A stretch of 64,000 nucleotides of DNA from an uncultured Eggerthellaceae bacterium (lineage in GTDB: Bacteria; Actinomycetota; Coriobacteriia; Coriobacteriales; Eggerthellaceae), in the NCBI GenBank assembly GCA_910588435.1, contig CAJUPL010000001.1, positions 1 through 64,000 of the forward strand, written 5' to 3'. The notes beneath the pieces are model-generated. The model was not told the origin of the DNA. It made no database searches and worked only from the letters and a program-made list of their open reading frames with translations. Positions 18,414-27,559 of the stretch are shown here, piece after piece. Both the position numbers and the translations under genes were made by a program. Each line of letters opens with the position of its first letter. The first letter of the stretch is position 1.

Positions 18414-19184
18414 ATGAGTGATGACGTTCAAGCTGCATGCACGCCGCGCGTAGCCCTGGTGACAGGGTCAGGGCGCGGGATAGGCCTTGCGTGCGCCAGG
18501 AGGCTTGCTGAGGCTGGCTTCAACATATGCTTCAATTGCTCCTCTGAGGGCAGCCGCGCTCGTACGGAAGAGGCGGCGCGCGCCATCTCTGAGGATACGG
18601 GCGTCAGCACTTGCGTCTGCGTTGCAGATGTTGCGAACGCAGAGGACGCAGAGCGCATGGTTGCCACTTGCGCCCAGGAGCTTGGCAGCATCGATGTCTT
18701 GGTGAACAACGCCGGCATCACTCGTGACAAGCTGGTCAGCCGCATGAGCGAAGAGGATTTCGACGCTGTGATAGACGTGAACCTGAAGGGCACGTTCAAT
18801 TGCAGCAAGTCAGCAGCGAAGCGCATGATGAAGCAAAGGCATGGCCGCATCATCAACATGAGCAGTGTGGTGGGCGTCTTCGGCAATGCTGGGCAGGCCA
18901 ACTACGCGGCATCCAAGGCGGGGGTCATCGGGCTCACGAAGGCTCTCTCAAAGGAGCTGGCCCGAAGGAACGTGACGGTGAACGCCGTTGCTCCGGGCTA
19001 CATAGAGACCGACATGACAGCCGCGCTCTCAGAAGAGCAGCAAGAGTCGATCGCCTCTCACATAGGTCTTGGGCGCCTTGGCAGCCCTGAGGATATCGCG
19101 AACATGGTGGGCTTCCTCGCAAGCGACGGGGCAGCATACATAACAGGACAGGTCATCTGCGTTGATGGGGGGATGTCCCTATGA
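18414..19184 (+). CDS. fabG: 3-oxoacyl-ACP reductase
   Basis: NADPH-dependent SDR reductase of 3-ketoacyl-ACP. TGSGRGIG cofactor loop near residue 18, NNAG, catalytic Ser in MSSVVG and Tyr164/Lys168 in NYAASKAG, APGYIETDM, and the C-terminal DGGMSL. 256 residues. Its stop overlaps the fabF start. Confidence 0.93.
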   Translation: MSDDVQAACTPRVALVTGSGRGIGLACARRLAEAGFNICFNCSSEGSRARTEEAARAISEDTGVSTCVCVADVANAEDAERMVATCAQELGSIDVLVNNAGITRDKLVSRMSEEDFDAVIDVNLKGTFNCSKSAAKRMMKQRHGRIINMSSVVGVFGNAGQANYAASKAGVIGLTKALSKELARRNVTVNAVAPGYIETDMTAALSEEQQESIASHIGLGRLGSPEDIANMVGFLASDGAAYITGQVICVDGGMSL

Positions 19185-20461
19185 CAGGAACCGACATGAA
19201 GCGCCCTGACGGGAGCCAGCGCGTGGTCATCACCGGGATGGGAGCTGTGTCTCCTGCAGGCGTTGGGGTTGACGCGCTCTGGAGCGCTGTCAAGGATGGG
19301 AAGTGCTGCATCGGTCCCATAGAGCGCTTTGACGTGGAGGGCTATGAAGTGAAGAACGCCGCTGAGGTCCGTGGCTTCGACGGCACAGAGCATGGCCTCA
19401 CCAAGAAGGAAGCGCGCAGGTTCGAAAGGTTCGTGCAGTATGCCATCGTCGCGGCGGATGAGGCCATCTCCTCATCTGGCCTTGACATGGACTCTGAGGA
19501 TCCCACCCGCGTGGCGGTCTACTTCGGAACAGGCATAGGCGGCATAGATGAGCTGCAGAAGGGCTTTGACACGCTATCTGAGAAGGGTCCCAAGCGCGTG
19601 AGCCCTCTGTTCGTGCCAACCATGATCGGCAACATCGCTGCGGGCAACCTTGCCATCCGCTATGGCATGAAGGGCTCGTGCATGAACGCGGTCACTGCAT
19701 GCGCAACCGGTGCGCACAACATCGGCGAGGCCGTGCGCGCCATCCGCCATGGCTATGCTGACGTTGCTCTTGTGGGTGGCGCGGAGGAGTCCGTCTCTCC
19801 CATCTGCATCGCAGGATTCGCGAACTTGGGCGCGCTCTCCAAGTCTGAGGACCCAACTTGCGCCTCCCTTCCGTTCGACGCCCGTCGTGAGGGCTTCGTT
19901 GCCGGTGAAGGCGCAGGCGCTCTGATCATAGAGTCCTTGGAACATGCCAAGGCACGTGGAGCCAAGCCCATCGCTGAGATCGTGGGCTATGGCACTACTG
20001 GAGACGCCTATCACGTGACAGCGCCTGACCCTGATGGCAATGGCATCGCCCTTGCCATGGAGCAAGCGCTTGCTGAGGGCGGCTTCGTCCCTGAGGACAT
20101 CGGGCACCTGAACGCGCACGGCACTGGCACCCCCATGAATGACAAGACGGAAGCCACAGCCCTTGCCATCCTCTGCGGAGAGGACCTAGCACGCCGCATC
20201 CCGGTCACGTCCATCAAGGGGTCTGTTGGCCACACGCTTGGTGCGGCTGGCGCTCTTGAAGCCATCGTGTGCGCTCTTTCGGTTGCGAACGGGGCGCTCA
20301 CGCCAACGTGCGGCTTTGCTGAGGCTGATCCTGAGGTGCCGCTGTCAGTGGTGACCGAATACACCGAGGGCGTTCCGCAGAAGGTGGCCTTGTCAACATC
20401 CCTTGGGTTCGGCGGGCACAACGCATGCCTGGCCATCAGCCCTGTGTCAGATGAGCTGTAA
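19181..20461 (+). CDS. fabF: 3-oxoacyl-ACP synthase II (KAS II)
   Basis: Condensing enzyme for chain elongation. Catalytic Cys174 in TACATG, His in NAHGTGTP and His in SVGHTLGAAG, with the VVITGMGAVSP start typical of FabF. 426 residues from the ATG at 19181 (ATGA overlap with fabG); an internal ATG five codons later is possible. No fabB homologue is seen nearby. Confidence 0.95.
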   Translation: MTGTDMKRPDGSQRVVITGMGAVSPAGVGVDALWSAVKDGKCCIGPIERFDVEGYEVKNAAEVRGFDGTEHGLTKKEARRFERFVQYAIVAADEAISSSGLDMDSEDPTRVAVYFGTGIGGIDELQKGFDTLSEKGPKRVSPLFVPTMIGNIAAGNLAIRYGMKGSCMNAVTACATGAHNIGEAVRAIRHGYADVALVGGAEESVSPICIAGFANLGALSKSEDPTCASLPFDARREGFVAGEGAGALIIESLEHAKARGAKPIAEIVGYGTTGDAYHVTAPDPDGNGIALAMEQALAEGGFVPEDIGHLNAHGTGTPMNDKTEATALAILCGEDLARRIPVTSIKGSVGHTLGAAGALEAIVCALSVANGALTPTCGFAEADPEVPLSVVTEYTEGVPQKVALSTSLGFGGHNACLAISPVSDEL

Positions 20462-20474
20462 GGAGGCATGAGAG

Positions 20475-20912
20475 ATGGATATCGCGTTTCCTTGCAGCAA
20501 GGAGGACATAGAGAAGGTGCTCCCTCACAGGGATCCGTTCCTGTGGCTTACGCGCGTGGTGGAATGCGTGCCAGGCAAGAGCGTGCGCGCAGAGCTTGAC
20601 GTGGATCCAGATCTCTCGCTGTTCAAAGGGCATTTCCCAGGATATCCGGTGCTGCCGGGCGTGATCATCATGGAGGCGCTGGCCCAGGCGGCATCGTTTG
20701 CCATTCTGGTAGAGCGAGATGATCCAGATGCGCTGGGCTTCTTCGCAGGGATAGATGGCGCCAAGTTCCGCCAACAGGTGAAGCCGGGGGATGTTCTCAC
20801 TCTTGAGGCTGAGATAGTGAAGGCGTCGCGCAGGTTCTGCGTGGCTGAGGTCAAGGCCTCTGTAGGGGATGTGGTGTGCGCCACGGCCACTCAGAAGTAC
20901 ATGCTGGCATAG
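20475..20912 (+). CDS. fabZ: 3-hydroxyacyl-ACP dehydratase
   Basis: Hot-dog fold dehydratase. Catalytic His18 in LPHRDPFLWL and the Glu in MEALAQAA; HFPGYPVLPGV is the family signature. 145 residues. In many Firmicutes accB lies before and accC after fabZ; here neither is present and accDA follows 9 bp downstream. Confidence 0.95.
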   Translation: MDIAFPCSKEDIEKVLPHRDPFLWLTRVVECVPGKSVRAELDVDPDLSLFKGHFPGYPVLPGVIIMEALAQAASFAILVERDDPDALGFFAGIDGAKFRQQVKPGDVLTLEAEIVKASRRFCVAEVKASVGDVVCATATQKYMLA

Positions 20913-20921
20913 AGGGATCAG

Positions 20922-23378
20922 ATGGCAAAGAGCTACATCAACTTGAGCGGAGGAAGCATCCGCAAGAGCAAGGTGGAAGATGCGGATGCGAACACGTCCC
21001 CTGCTCCACAACGCCCATCTATAGATGATGTTCGCACGAACGTCGTCTTCATATTGGAGCGCATAGCAGATGAGTGCTCAGATGCTCTTCGAAAGCTGCA
21101 GGGTGAGCAGGCTGAGCCCCAAGAGGAGCTGGATGGAGCCATAGCCTTGGATAGCCTAGCTGCAGGGGAGAGCCCGCGCGCTCTGTTCGTCTGCAATAGG
21201 ACATCGGCGCGCCAGGCGTTCACTGCTCTCAACAACGCGGGCTTCCATCTGATCATCCCTGAGACTGGGGACAGTCGCCTGGATGCTAGCAAGAAGCTGG
21301 CTGATGAGTCGGTCAAGCTGGCTGGAAAGCCATCAAGAGCGCTCCTTCGAAATGCATATGCCATCTTGAGGGCCGCAGAAGACAGCGATGCTCAGTGCAT
21401 CTTCCTGGGCCGTGACGCGCGTGAGCTTATACTGGATGAGAGGTTCTTGAAGCGCGCGCAAACGTCCGGCAAGCGCGTCTTTGCGCTCTTGGAGCCTGAT
21501 GCAACGTATACGCAGTGGATAGAATTCCTCCCTGAAGAAGGGTCTGGCATAGAGCCAACGCATTGGAGGACATGCCATGCTTGCGGGCTCACGTTCGATG
21601 ATGCTGAGTTCACCGAAGGGGACCATGCTTGTCCCGAATGCGGCACGCTGGCACGCTTGACCCCGGCTGAGAGGGTATCCTCCATGCTGGATGAGGGCTC
21701 CTTCACCGAATGGGATGCAGATGTCTCAGATGTGGACCCGCTTGATTTCGCGGGCTATCCAGAGAAGCTGGAGGGCATACGTCAGAAGACCGATGCGGAT
21801 GAGGCCATCCTCACTGGTGTGGGAAAGATCGGCGGGATGCCCGTTGCCGTTGGTTTCATGGATACGCGATTCTTGATGGCATCCATGGGCTCTGTTGTGG
21901 GCGAGAAGGTATCGCGCCTGTTCGACCGCGCAACAGAAGAGCGCTTGCCCGTGGTCATCTTCTGCGCTTCTGGGGGCGCGCGCATGCAGGAGGGCTTGGC
22001 TTCCCTCATGCAGATGGCGAAGACATCGGCTGCTGTCAGCAGGCATGATAAGGCGGGGCTCCTCTACATCTCGGTGCTCACAGACCCCACCACTGGAGGC
22101 GTGACCGCATCGTTCGCCACCTTGGGGGACATCATCTTGGCTGAGCCTGGTGCCATGATCGGCTTCGCCGGGCAGAGGGTCATCCGTGACACCATCAAGC
22201 AAGAGCTCCCTCCAGGATTCCAGACGGCTGAGTTCGCACTGGAGCATGGGCTCATAGATGCCATAGTCAAGCGCGAGCACATGCGAGATGCGCTCCATAC
22301 GCTGCTTGCGCTCCATGACATGGAAGGGTTCGAGGAGAATGGGGAAGCTGAGCTGGTAGAGCAGCTCTCCCGCAAGCGCTTCGAAGGAAGGGTGCAGAAG
22401 CTGGATCAGCCGAAGGGCTGGTTCGCAGGCCTTGTGGATACCTTCACAGGTGCGGTCATGCCTGACCAGCAAGCAGACAAGCTCACAGATGAAGAGCGTG
22501 AGCTGGGGGCGCCCGTCAGCGAGCGCGATGGTCGTGAGCTTGAGAGGCACGCACGCAAGGAGCAGAAGCGCGCCGGTATCAGCACCACAGCTGAGCCTGG
22601 GAGCGCTTGGGAGAACGTGCAGCTTGCGCGGAACGTGCACAGGCCAACCGCAAGGGCGTACATCAACGCCATGACGGATATATTCTTCGAACTGCATGGT
22701 GACCGCGCTTTCGGTGACGATGGCGCCATCGTGGGCGGCATAGGCATCGTGGATGGGATGCCCGTCACCTTGATAGCGGAGGAGAAGGGCTCAGACCTGA
22801 ATGACCGCATCCAGCGCAATTTCGGCTGTCCGCAGCCGGAGGGCTATAGGAAGTCTGCCCGTCTGATGAGGCAGGCCGAGAAGTTCGGTCGCGCCATCGT
22901 CTGCCTTGTGGACACACAAGGGGCATTCTGTGGGATGGAGGCAGAAGAGCGCGGGCAGGGGAACGCCATCGCGGAGAACCTGGAGCTCATGGCGTCGCTT
23001 CGCGTCCCCATCGTGAGCGTGATCTTGGGTGAGGGCGGAAGCGGAGGTGCGCTTGCGCTTGCGCTATCCAACCGTGTTGCCATGCAAGAGCATGCGGTCT
23101 ATTCAGTCTTGTCACCTGAAGGGTTCGCATCCATCCTCTGGAGGGATGGCAAGCGCGCGCCTGAGGCAGCCGAGGTCATGCGCATGAGCGCTGAGCAGGT
23201 GCTCGAGCTTGGCGTCATCGAAGAGGTCATCTTGGAAGGCGAAGGGCCTGCGCATGAGAACCCAGACGTGGCCATCGCTAACGTGTGCATGTATGTGGAG
23301 AGCGCGCTTGAGGGCCTCTCTGAGATGTCAGGGGATGAGCTGGTAGCCCACCGCGCCCGCCGCTTCGCCAAGTTCTAG
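20922..23378 (+). CDS. accDA: Fused acetyl-CoA carboxylase carboxyltransferase (AccD-AccA) with a degenerate biotin-carboxylase-like N-domain
   Basis: 818 residues in one frame. Residues 218-240 are the AccD zinc ribbon (Cys218, 221, 237, 240); the beta carboxyltransferase domain runs to about 490 (ASGGARMQEG, TDPTTGGVTASFA). The alpha domain AccA is about 540-818 (HGDRAFGDDGAIVGG, DTQGAFCG, GEGGSGGALAL). Ahead of the ribbon lie about 215 extra residues. Of these, 86-200 parallel the N-terminal domain of biotin carboxylase: ALFVCNR for IANRGE, LADESV for LADETV, NAYAILRAAE for the helix before the PGYG loop, then SGKRVFALLEP for SGFIFIGP. The PGYGFLSE loop is lost. Neither accB nor accC is in the cluster. 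Confidence 0.9.
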   Translation: MAKSYINLSGGSIRKSKVEDADANTSPAPQRPSIDDVRTNVVFILERIADECSDALRKLQGEQAEPQEELDGAIALDSLAAGESPRALFVCNRTSARQAFTALNNAGFHLIIPETGDSRLDASKKLADESVKLAGKPSRALLRNAYAILRAAEDSDAQCIFLGRDARELILDERFLKRAQTSGKRVFALLEPDATYTQWIEFLPEEGSGIEPTHWRTCHACGLTFDDAEFTEGDHACPECGTLARLTPAERVSSMLDEGSFTEWDADVSDVDPLDFAGYPEKLEGIRQKTDADEAILTGVGKIGGMPVAVGFMDTRFLMASMGSVVGEKVSRLFDRATEERLPVVIFCASGGARMQEGLASLMQMAKTSAAVSRHDKAGLLYISVLTDPTTGGVTASFATLGDIILAEPGAMIGFAGQRVIRDTIKQELPPGFQTAEFALEHGLIDAIVKREHMRDALHTLLALHDMEGFEENGEAELVEQLSRKRFEGRVQKLDQPKGWFAGLVDTFTGAVMPDQQADKLTDEERELGAPVSERDGRELERHARKEQKRAGISTTAEPGSAWENVQLARNVHRPTARAYINAMTDIFFELHGDRAFGDDGAIVGGIGIVDGMPVTLIAEEKGSDLNDRIQRNFGCPQPEGYRKSARLMRQAEKFGRAIVCLVDTQGAFCGMEAEERGQGNAIAENLELMASLRVPIVSVILGEGGSGGALALALSNRVAMQEHAVYSVLSPEGFASILWRDGKRAPEAAEVMRMSAEQVLELGVIEEVILEGEGPAHENPDVAIANVCMYVESALEGLSEMSGDELVAHRARRFAKF

Positions 23379-23380
23379 AA

Positions 23381-23408
23381 GGTGTCAGGGGTCGGCTGAG
23401 CTGACACC
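23381..23408. terminator. Hairpin between convergent accDA and the radical SAM gene
   Basis: 8-bp perfect stem (23381-23388 with 23401-23408) around a 12-nt loop. No clear T-run on either strand, so termination strength is uncertain. Confidence 0.45.
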
Positions 23409-23415
23409 CTGGCTC

Positions 23416-24738
23416 TTAAGCTGTGCCGTCGCCGAAGTGCAGGGTTCGCTCGTAGCCGGTCAGGCGCTGCCTTGCTTGCTCGCGGAGGTTGTTCATGCCT
23501 GATAGGAACTGGCGGTACATGACCAGCACCAGATACCTGCCACGCTCGGTCAGCAGGATCTCATTCGCGTCATTCACGGAGAAGGCGCCGTTCGCAGTCA
23601 GGAACGCCATCTCACCAGGCAATCCTGCCTCAACGCTGCATCCGAACTCATCGCGGAAGCGCTTCTTGTCCAAGCGCAGCCTGTATAGATCCAGTAAGAA
23701 TCTATAGCGCATCAGGTCTCGCTTGGACATGACCGTCTTCTCCTTCACGGACATGCGCCCGCTCTCGATCATCTCGTTGTACTTCGGGATGCTGAACTCG
23801 TTCACGTAGAGTGCGCCGTTCAGATGCGTGATGGAACCGGAGCCGATGGCCGGGTATTCGTTGTATGAGGTCTGGTATTCGTTGATGCGCACTGCGTCAT
23901 CGGCATGGCCGTCCTCAGATGCCCTGTTGAACGTCCAGACCGTCTCGCGTTCGAACATGGGATCGTCTCCACCAGCCAGCACGCCGTCGATGATGCGGTA
24001 GTAGTCCCATTCGCGACCATAGTCCATGTCACCTAAGGCCGATGTCATCATCTTCATGGTGGAGTTCGACACATACAGAGGGGAGAACGTGGTCTGGCGT
24101 GCGCCGCACGTGCAGATGCGCTCTAGGTCAGAGAAGAGGATGTCCTCTGTCTGAGACGGGAAGTTGAAGATCATGTCAACGTTCAGAGAATCGAAATAGG
24201 GAACGGCCTCACCTATGCGCTGGAAGATCTCATCTCCGCTGCCATACTTCTCATACCTGTCCATCTGGCGCAGCAGGTCATCATCGAAGCTCTGCACTCC
24301 AACCGAGAGGCGCTGGATGCGCCCTGTCATCTTCTCCAGGTATGAGGGGATCAGATGGTTCGGATTCGTCTCCGCGCCAACCTCTTCTATGGAGAAGAGC
24401 TCATGCGCAAGGTCTATGGTCTCGCAGAGCTCATCTATCTCAACGGTGGGCGTGCCACCGCCGAAGTACAAGGTCTCTATGTCATAGCCCAGACCTTTGA
24501 GCATGCGCATCTCCTCGCGCAGGTTCTTGAAGTAGGGTTTCGCCATCTTGTCCGTGTAGGGGTAGCGGTTGAAGCTGCAATACGGGCAGAGCCTCTCGCA
24601 GAAGGGCACATGCAGGTAGAGCATATAGCGCTCTCCAGGAGTGGGGCCTGGCAGGTACTGTTCATCCGTTGGGCTGGACATCAGCTTCTGGCGGATCATC
24701 GGCTTCAGAAGCCGCGTCAAGAACCTCTCAGCTAGCAT
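23416..24738 (-). CDS. Radical SAM protein of the coproporphyrinogen dehydrogenase (HemN/HemW-like) family
   Basis: 440 residues. The [4Fe-4S] cluster motif is CERLCPYC (C-x3-C-x2-C) within LYLHVPFCERLCPYCSF, as in HemN/HemW/ChuW. LYFGGGTPT, AETNPNHL and RLSVGVQSFDDDLL are the SAM-binding landmarks of the family. The C-terminal HemN-like region contains EYPAIGSGSITHLNG. It may act in haem or porphyrin chemistry, but HemN, HemW and anaerobic haem-degrading relatives cannot be separated by eye. It is divergent from serC. Confidence 0.8.
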   Translation of the reverse strand: MLAERFLTRLLKPMIRQKLMSSPTDEQYLPGPTPGERYMLYLHVPFCERLCPYCSFNRYPYTDKMAKPYFKNLREEMRMLKGLGYDIETLYFGGGTPTVEIDELCETIDLAHELFSIEEVGAETNPNHLIPSYLEKMTGRIQRLSVGVQSFDDDLLRQMDRYEKYGSGDEIFQRIGEAVPYFDSLNVDMIFNFPSQTEDILFSDLERICTCGARQTTFSPLYVSNSTMKMMTSALGDMDYGREWDYYRIIDGVLAGGDDPMFERETVWTFNRASEDGHADDAVRINEYQTSYNEYPAIGSGSITHLNGALYVNEFSIPKYNEMIESGRMSVKEKTVMSKRDLMRYRFLLDLYRLRLDKKRFRDEFGCSVEAGLPGEMAFLTANGAFSVNDANEILLTERGRYLVLVMYRQFLSGMNNLREQARQRLTGYERTLHFGDGTA

Positions 24739-24786
24739 GGTGTTGCTCTACCTCTTCCATAGGGCTTTCGTCTTGCAGATTAGGGA

Positions 24787-24792
24787 TACAAT
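24787..24792 (+). promoter_or_regulatory. Candidate -10 element of serC
   Basis: TACAAT 46 bp upstream of the serC ATG in the 99-bp divergent region; no convincing -35 at 17 bp. Confidence 0.35.
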
Positions 24793-24837
24793 AGCAAAAG
24801 TAGGCTTAAGGATAAGGTTCGAAGGAGCTTCAGTACT

Positions 24838-25920
24838 ATGGCGCGTGTATACAACTTCTCAGCAGGGCCAGCAGTCCTTCCCGAAGAGGTCCTGCGTGAA
24901 GCGCAGGCAGGGATGCTGGATTACAAGGGCACGGGCATGTCGGTCATGGAGATGAGCCATCGCTCTGCAGCTTTCGCGAACATCATAGAGACGGCAGAGC
25001 AGGACCTGAGAGACCTCATGGCCATACCTGACGGATACCATGTGCTCTTCCTGCAAGGCGGTGCCACGCAGCAGTTCGCCGCCATCCCCATGAACATCAT
25101 GCAGAACAAGAAGGCTGACTACATCGTCTCAGGCTCTTGGTCCAAGAAGGCGGCGAAGGAGGCCAAGCTCTACGGGGATGTGAACGTGGTGGCTTCTTCA
25201 GAGGATGAGAACTTCTCATATGTCCCGGACGTTGATGGGCTGAAGTTCGACGAAGACGCTGATTACGTCTACATCTGCCAGAACGAGACCATATACGGCA
25301 CGCGCTACCCCAAGCTCCCAGATACGGGCTCTCTGCCGCTGGTCTCAGACGTATCCTCCATGTTCCTGTCTGAGCCGGTGAACGTCTCTGATTACGGGAT
25401 CATCTACGGTGGCGTTCAGAAGAACGTGGGCCCGGCAGGTGTGGTCATCGTCATCGTGCGCGATGACCTGGTGCGTGAGGACGTCATCCCGCAGACGCCA
25501 ACCATCATGCGCTACATGACGCAGGTTGATGCGAAGAGCCTCTCGAACACGCCGCCATGCTGGGGGATCTATGTGTGCGGACTGGTCTTCAAGTGGCTCA
25601 AGGGCCTTGGCGGCCTTGATGTGATGAAGCGCATGAATGAGGAGAAGGCAGCCATCCTCTATGACTTCCTGGACCAGAGCAAGCTCTTCAAGGGAACCGC
25701 TCGCAAGGATTGCCGTTCTCTCATGAACGTGCCCTTCGTGACGGGGGACCCAGAGCTTGATGCGAAGTTCATCGCTGAGTGCAAGGATCACAAGATCGAA
25801 TCCATCAAGGGCCACAGGAGCGTTGGCGGGATGCGCGCGAGCATCTACAACGCAATGCCGAAGGAAGGCGTGCAGGCTCTAGTGGACTTCATGGGGCAGT
25901 TCGAGAAGGAGAACCTCTAG
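24838..25920 (+). CDS. serC: Phosphoserine aminotransferase
   Basis: PLP enzyme making 3-phosphoserine from 3-phosphohydroxypyruvate and glutamate. Starts VYNFSAGPAVLPEEVL; LFLQGGATQQF binds cofactor phosphate; Lys195 in YGGVQKNVGPAG is the Schiff-base lysine; HRSVGGMRAS near the C-terminus binds substrate phosphate. 360 residues. GAAGGAG lies 10 nt before the ATG. serA follows after 3 bp, so the two serine genes form an operon. Confidence 0.96.
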   Translation: MARVYNFSAGPAVLPEEVLREAQAGMLDYKGTGMSVMEMSHRSAAFANIIETAEQDLRDLMAIPDGYHVLFLQGGATQQFAAIPMNIMQNKKADYIVSGSWSKKAAKEAKLYGDVNVVASSEDENFSYVPDVDGLKFDEDADYVYICQNETIYGTRYPKLPDTGSLPLVSDVSSMFLSEPVNVSDYGIIYGGVQKNVGPAGVVIVIVRDDLVREDVIPQTPTIMRYMTQVDAKSLSNTPPCWGIYVCGLVFKWLKGLGGLDVMKRMNEEKAAILYDFLDQSKLFKGTARKDCRSLMNVPFVTGDPELDAKFIAECKDHKIESIKGHRSVGGMRASIYNAMPKEGVQALVDFMGQFEKENL

Positions 25921-25923
25921 ACC

Positions 25924-27498
25924 ATGGCTTGGAAGGTCTTGATCGCTGAGAAGATCGCGGATGAGGGCATAGATGCCCTGAAGCAGCGGGGTCTCAGCGT
26001 AGTTGAGCTCGTGGATGCAGAGCCCGATGAGCTGAAGGCGGCCATTGCTGATGCTGACGCGCTCATAGTGCGGTCTGCAACGCATGTGGATGATGACCTC
26101 TTGTCTGCCGCGCCGAAGCTCAAGGTCATCGGTCGCGCTGGTGTCACCGTTGACAACATAGATATCGAAGCTGCCGATGTGCGCGGCGTCATGGTCTGCA
26201 ATGCGCCAACATCCAACATCATCTCAGCAGCTGAGCACACCATGGCGCTCCTGCTGGCTGCGGCTAGGAACGTCTGCCAGGCGAATGCTTCTGTGCATTC
26301 TGGCTCTTGGGCCCGGCATAGGTTCATGGGATGTGAGCTATATGGCAAGACGCTCGCCATCTTCGGGCTAGGGCGCATCGGCTCTCTGGTTGCTGAGAGG
26401 GCGAAGGCGTTCGGCATGGAGCTCATCGCATATGACCCCTATTGCTCTCCAGAAAGAGCCTCTCAGCTTGATGTGACCTTGATGGACAGCGTTCAGGACA
26501 TCCTGCCCAAAGCTGACTTCATAACGGTGCACCTTCCGCTGACAGAACAGACATACGGCATGTTCGGGCCTGAAGAGTACGCTGCCATGAAGACGGGCGT
26601 GATACTGGTGAACCCTGCTCGCGGAGGCATCTTCCAGCTAGATTCGCTGGCAGACTTCTTGGCTGCTGGGAAGATAGGCGCTGTTGCGATAGACGTCTTC
26701 GAAGAGGAGCCGTGCACTGACAGTCCCCTCCATGAGTTCAGCAACGCCATCTTGACGCCACATATAAGCGCTGTCACTCATGAGGCGCAGGTGAGGGCCG
26801 GGTGTGAGATAGCTGAGTACATCTGGGCTGCCTTGGAAGGCTCTATCGTGCCAACCGTAGTGAATCCATCATCCATCCCACCTGAGGTGATGGATGAGGT
26901 TCGCCCCTACATCCCGGCGGCCAAGATGGCTGGGCGCATGATATCGAACCTCACCGGCATACCTGAGCATATGACGGTGCAGCTCGAGGGCTCGTTGGCT
27001 GATCGCGATGCGGCGCCGCTCCTTGCAGGTGTGGTTGACGGGATCTTGGGCTACAAGGATGTGGGATCGATGACCATCGCTGACGCAAAGATGATGGCTG
27101 CGCGTCATGGGATGCAAGTGGATGTCAGCACGGCGGCAGATGCACAAGGCTATGAGTCAGCCATCAGGGTCATGGCTGATGGCTCAGAGGTGGCATTCAC
27201 CCTCTATGGGCTGGATCGCAACCCACGCCTCATCTCCTTCAACGGCTACAGGATAGACATAGCTCCTGCTCCTTCGGCGCTCGTGTTCGAGTACGTTGAC
27301 TCGCCAGGCCGCATAGGCACCATCGGATCCATCCTCGGGCGCGCGGATGTCAACATCACCACCATGCAGATCGGAGTCAAGCATGAGGAGAAGTGCGCTC
27401 TGGTCTACATGAACGTGGAGGGAGATGTCACGCCGCAGGTGATGGAGGAGCTTGAAGGCGCCATGGATTACAAGGAGATCTGGCAGATATCCATGTGA
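25924..27498 (+). CDS. serA: D-3-phosphoglycerate dehydrogenase (long form with ACT domain)
   Basis: First step of serine synthesis, oxidising 3-phosphoglycerate. Long type (524 residues): catalytic/NAD-binding region (GLGRIGSLVAERAKAF; Arg in NPARGG; catalytic His in TPHISAVTHEAQ), an intervening ASB domain (about 320-450) and a C-terminal ACT domain (SPGRIGTIGSILG, about 455-524). The ACT domain suggests serine feedback control, by family analogy. Immediately after serC. Confidence 0.95.
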   Translation: MAWKVLIAEKIADEGIDALKQRGLSVVELVDAEPDELKAAIADADALIVRSATHVDDDLLSAAPKLKVIGRAGVTVDNIDIEAADVRGVMVCNAPTSNIISAAEHTMALLLAAARNVCQANASVHSGSWARHRFMGCELYGKTLAIFGLGRIGSLVAERAKAFGMELIAYDPYCSPERASQLDVTLMDSVQDILPKADFITVHLPLTEQTYGMFGPEEYAAMKTGVILVNPARGGIFQLDSLADFLAAGKIGAVAIDVFEEEPCTDSPLHEFSNAILTPHISAVTHEAQVRAGCEIAEYIWAALEGSIVPTVVNPSSIPPEVMDEVRPYIPAAKMAGRMISNLTGIPEHMTVQLEGSLADRDAAPLLAGVVDGILGYKDVGSMTIADAKMMAARHGMQVDVSTAADAQGYESAIRVMADGSEVAFTLYGLDRNPRLISFNGYRIDIAPAPSALVFEYVDSPGRIGTIGSILGRADVNITTMQIGVKHEEKCALVYMNVEGDVTPQVMEELEGAMDYKEIWQISM

Positions 27499-27559
27499 CA
27501 TCATGCTGTCAGAGTTGTAAACTCAAGCCTTCGGTCCAAGATCATCGGAAGGGAGCAGC

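Noticed and set aside
21726..22697. A 323-codon minus-strand frame
   Set aside because: Antisense to accDA; no recognisable domain.
27499..27559. T-box or leader-peptide attenuator before leuA
   Set aside because: Sixty-one bp with no leucine-rich short frame, no T-box sequence and no terminator hairpin.
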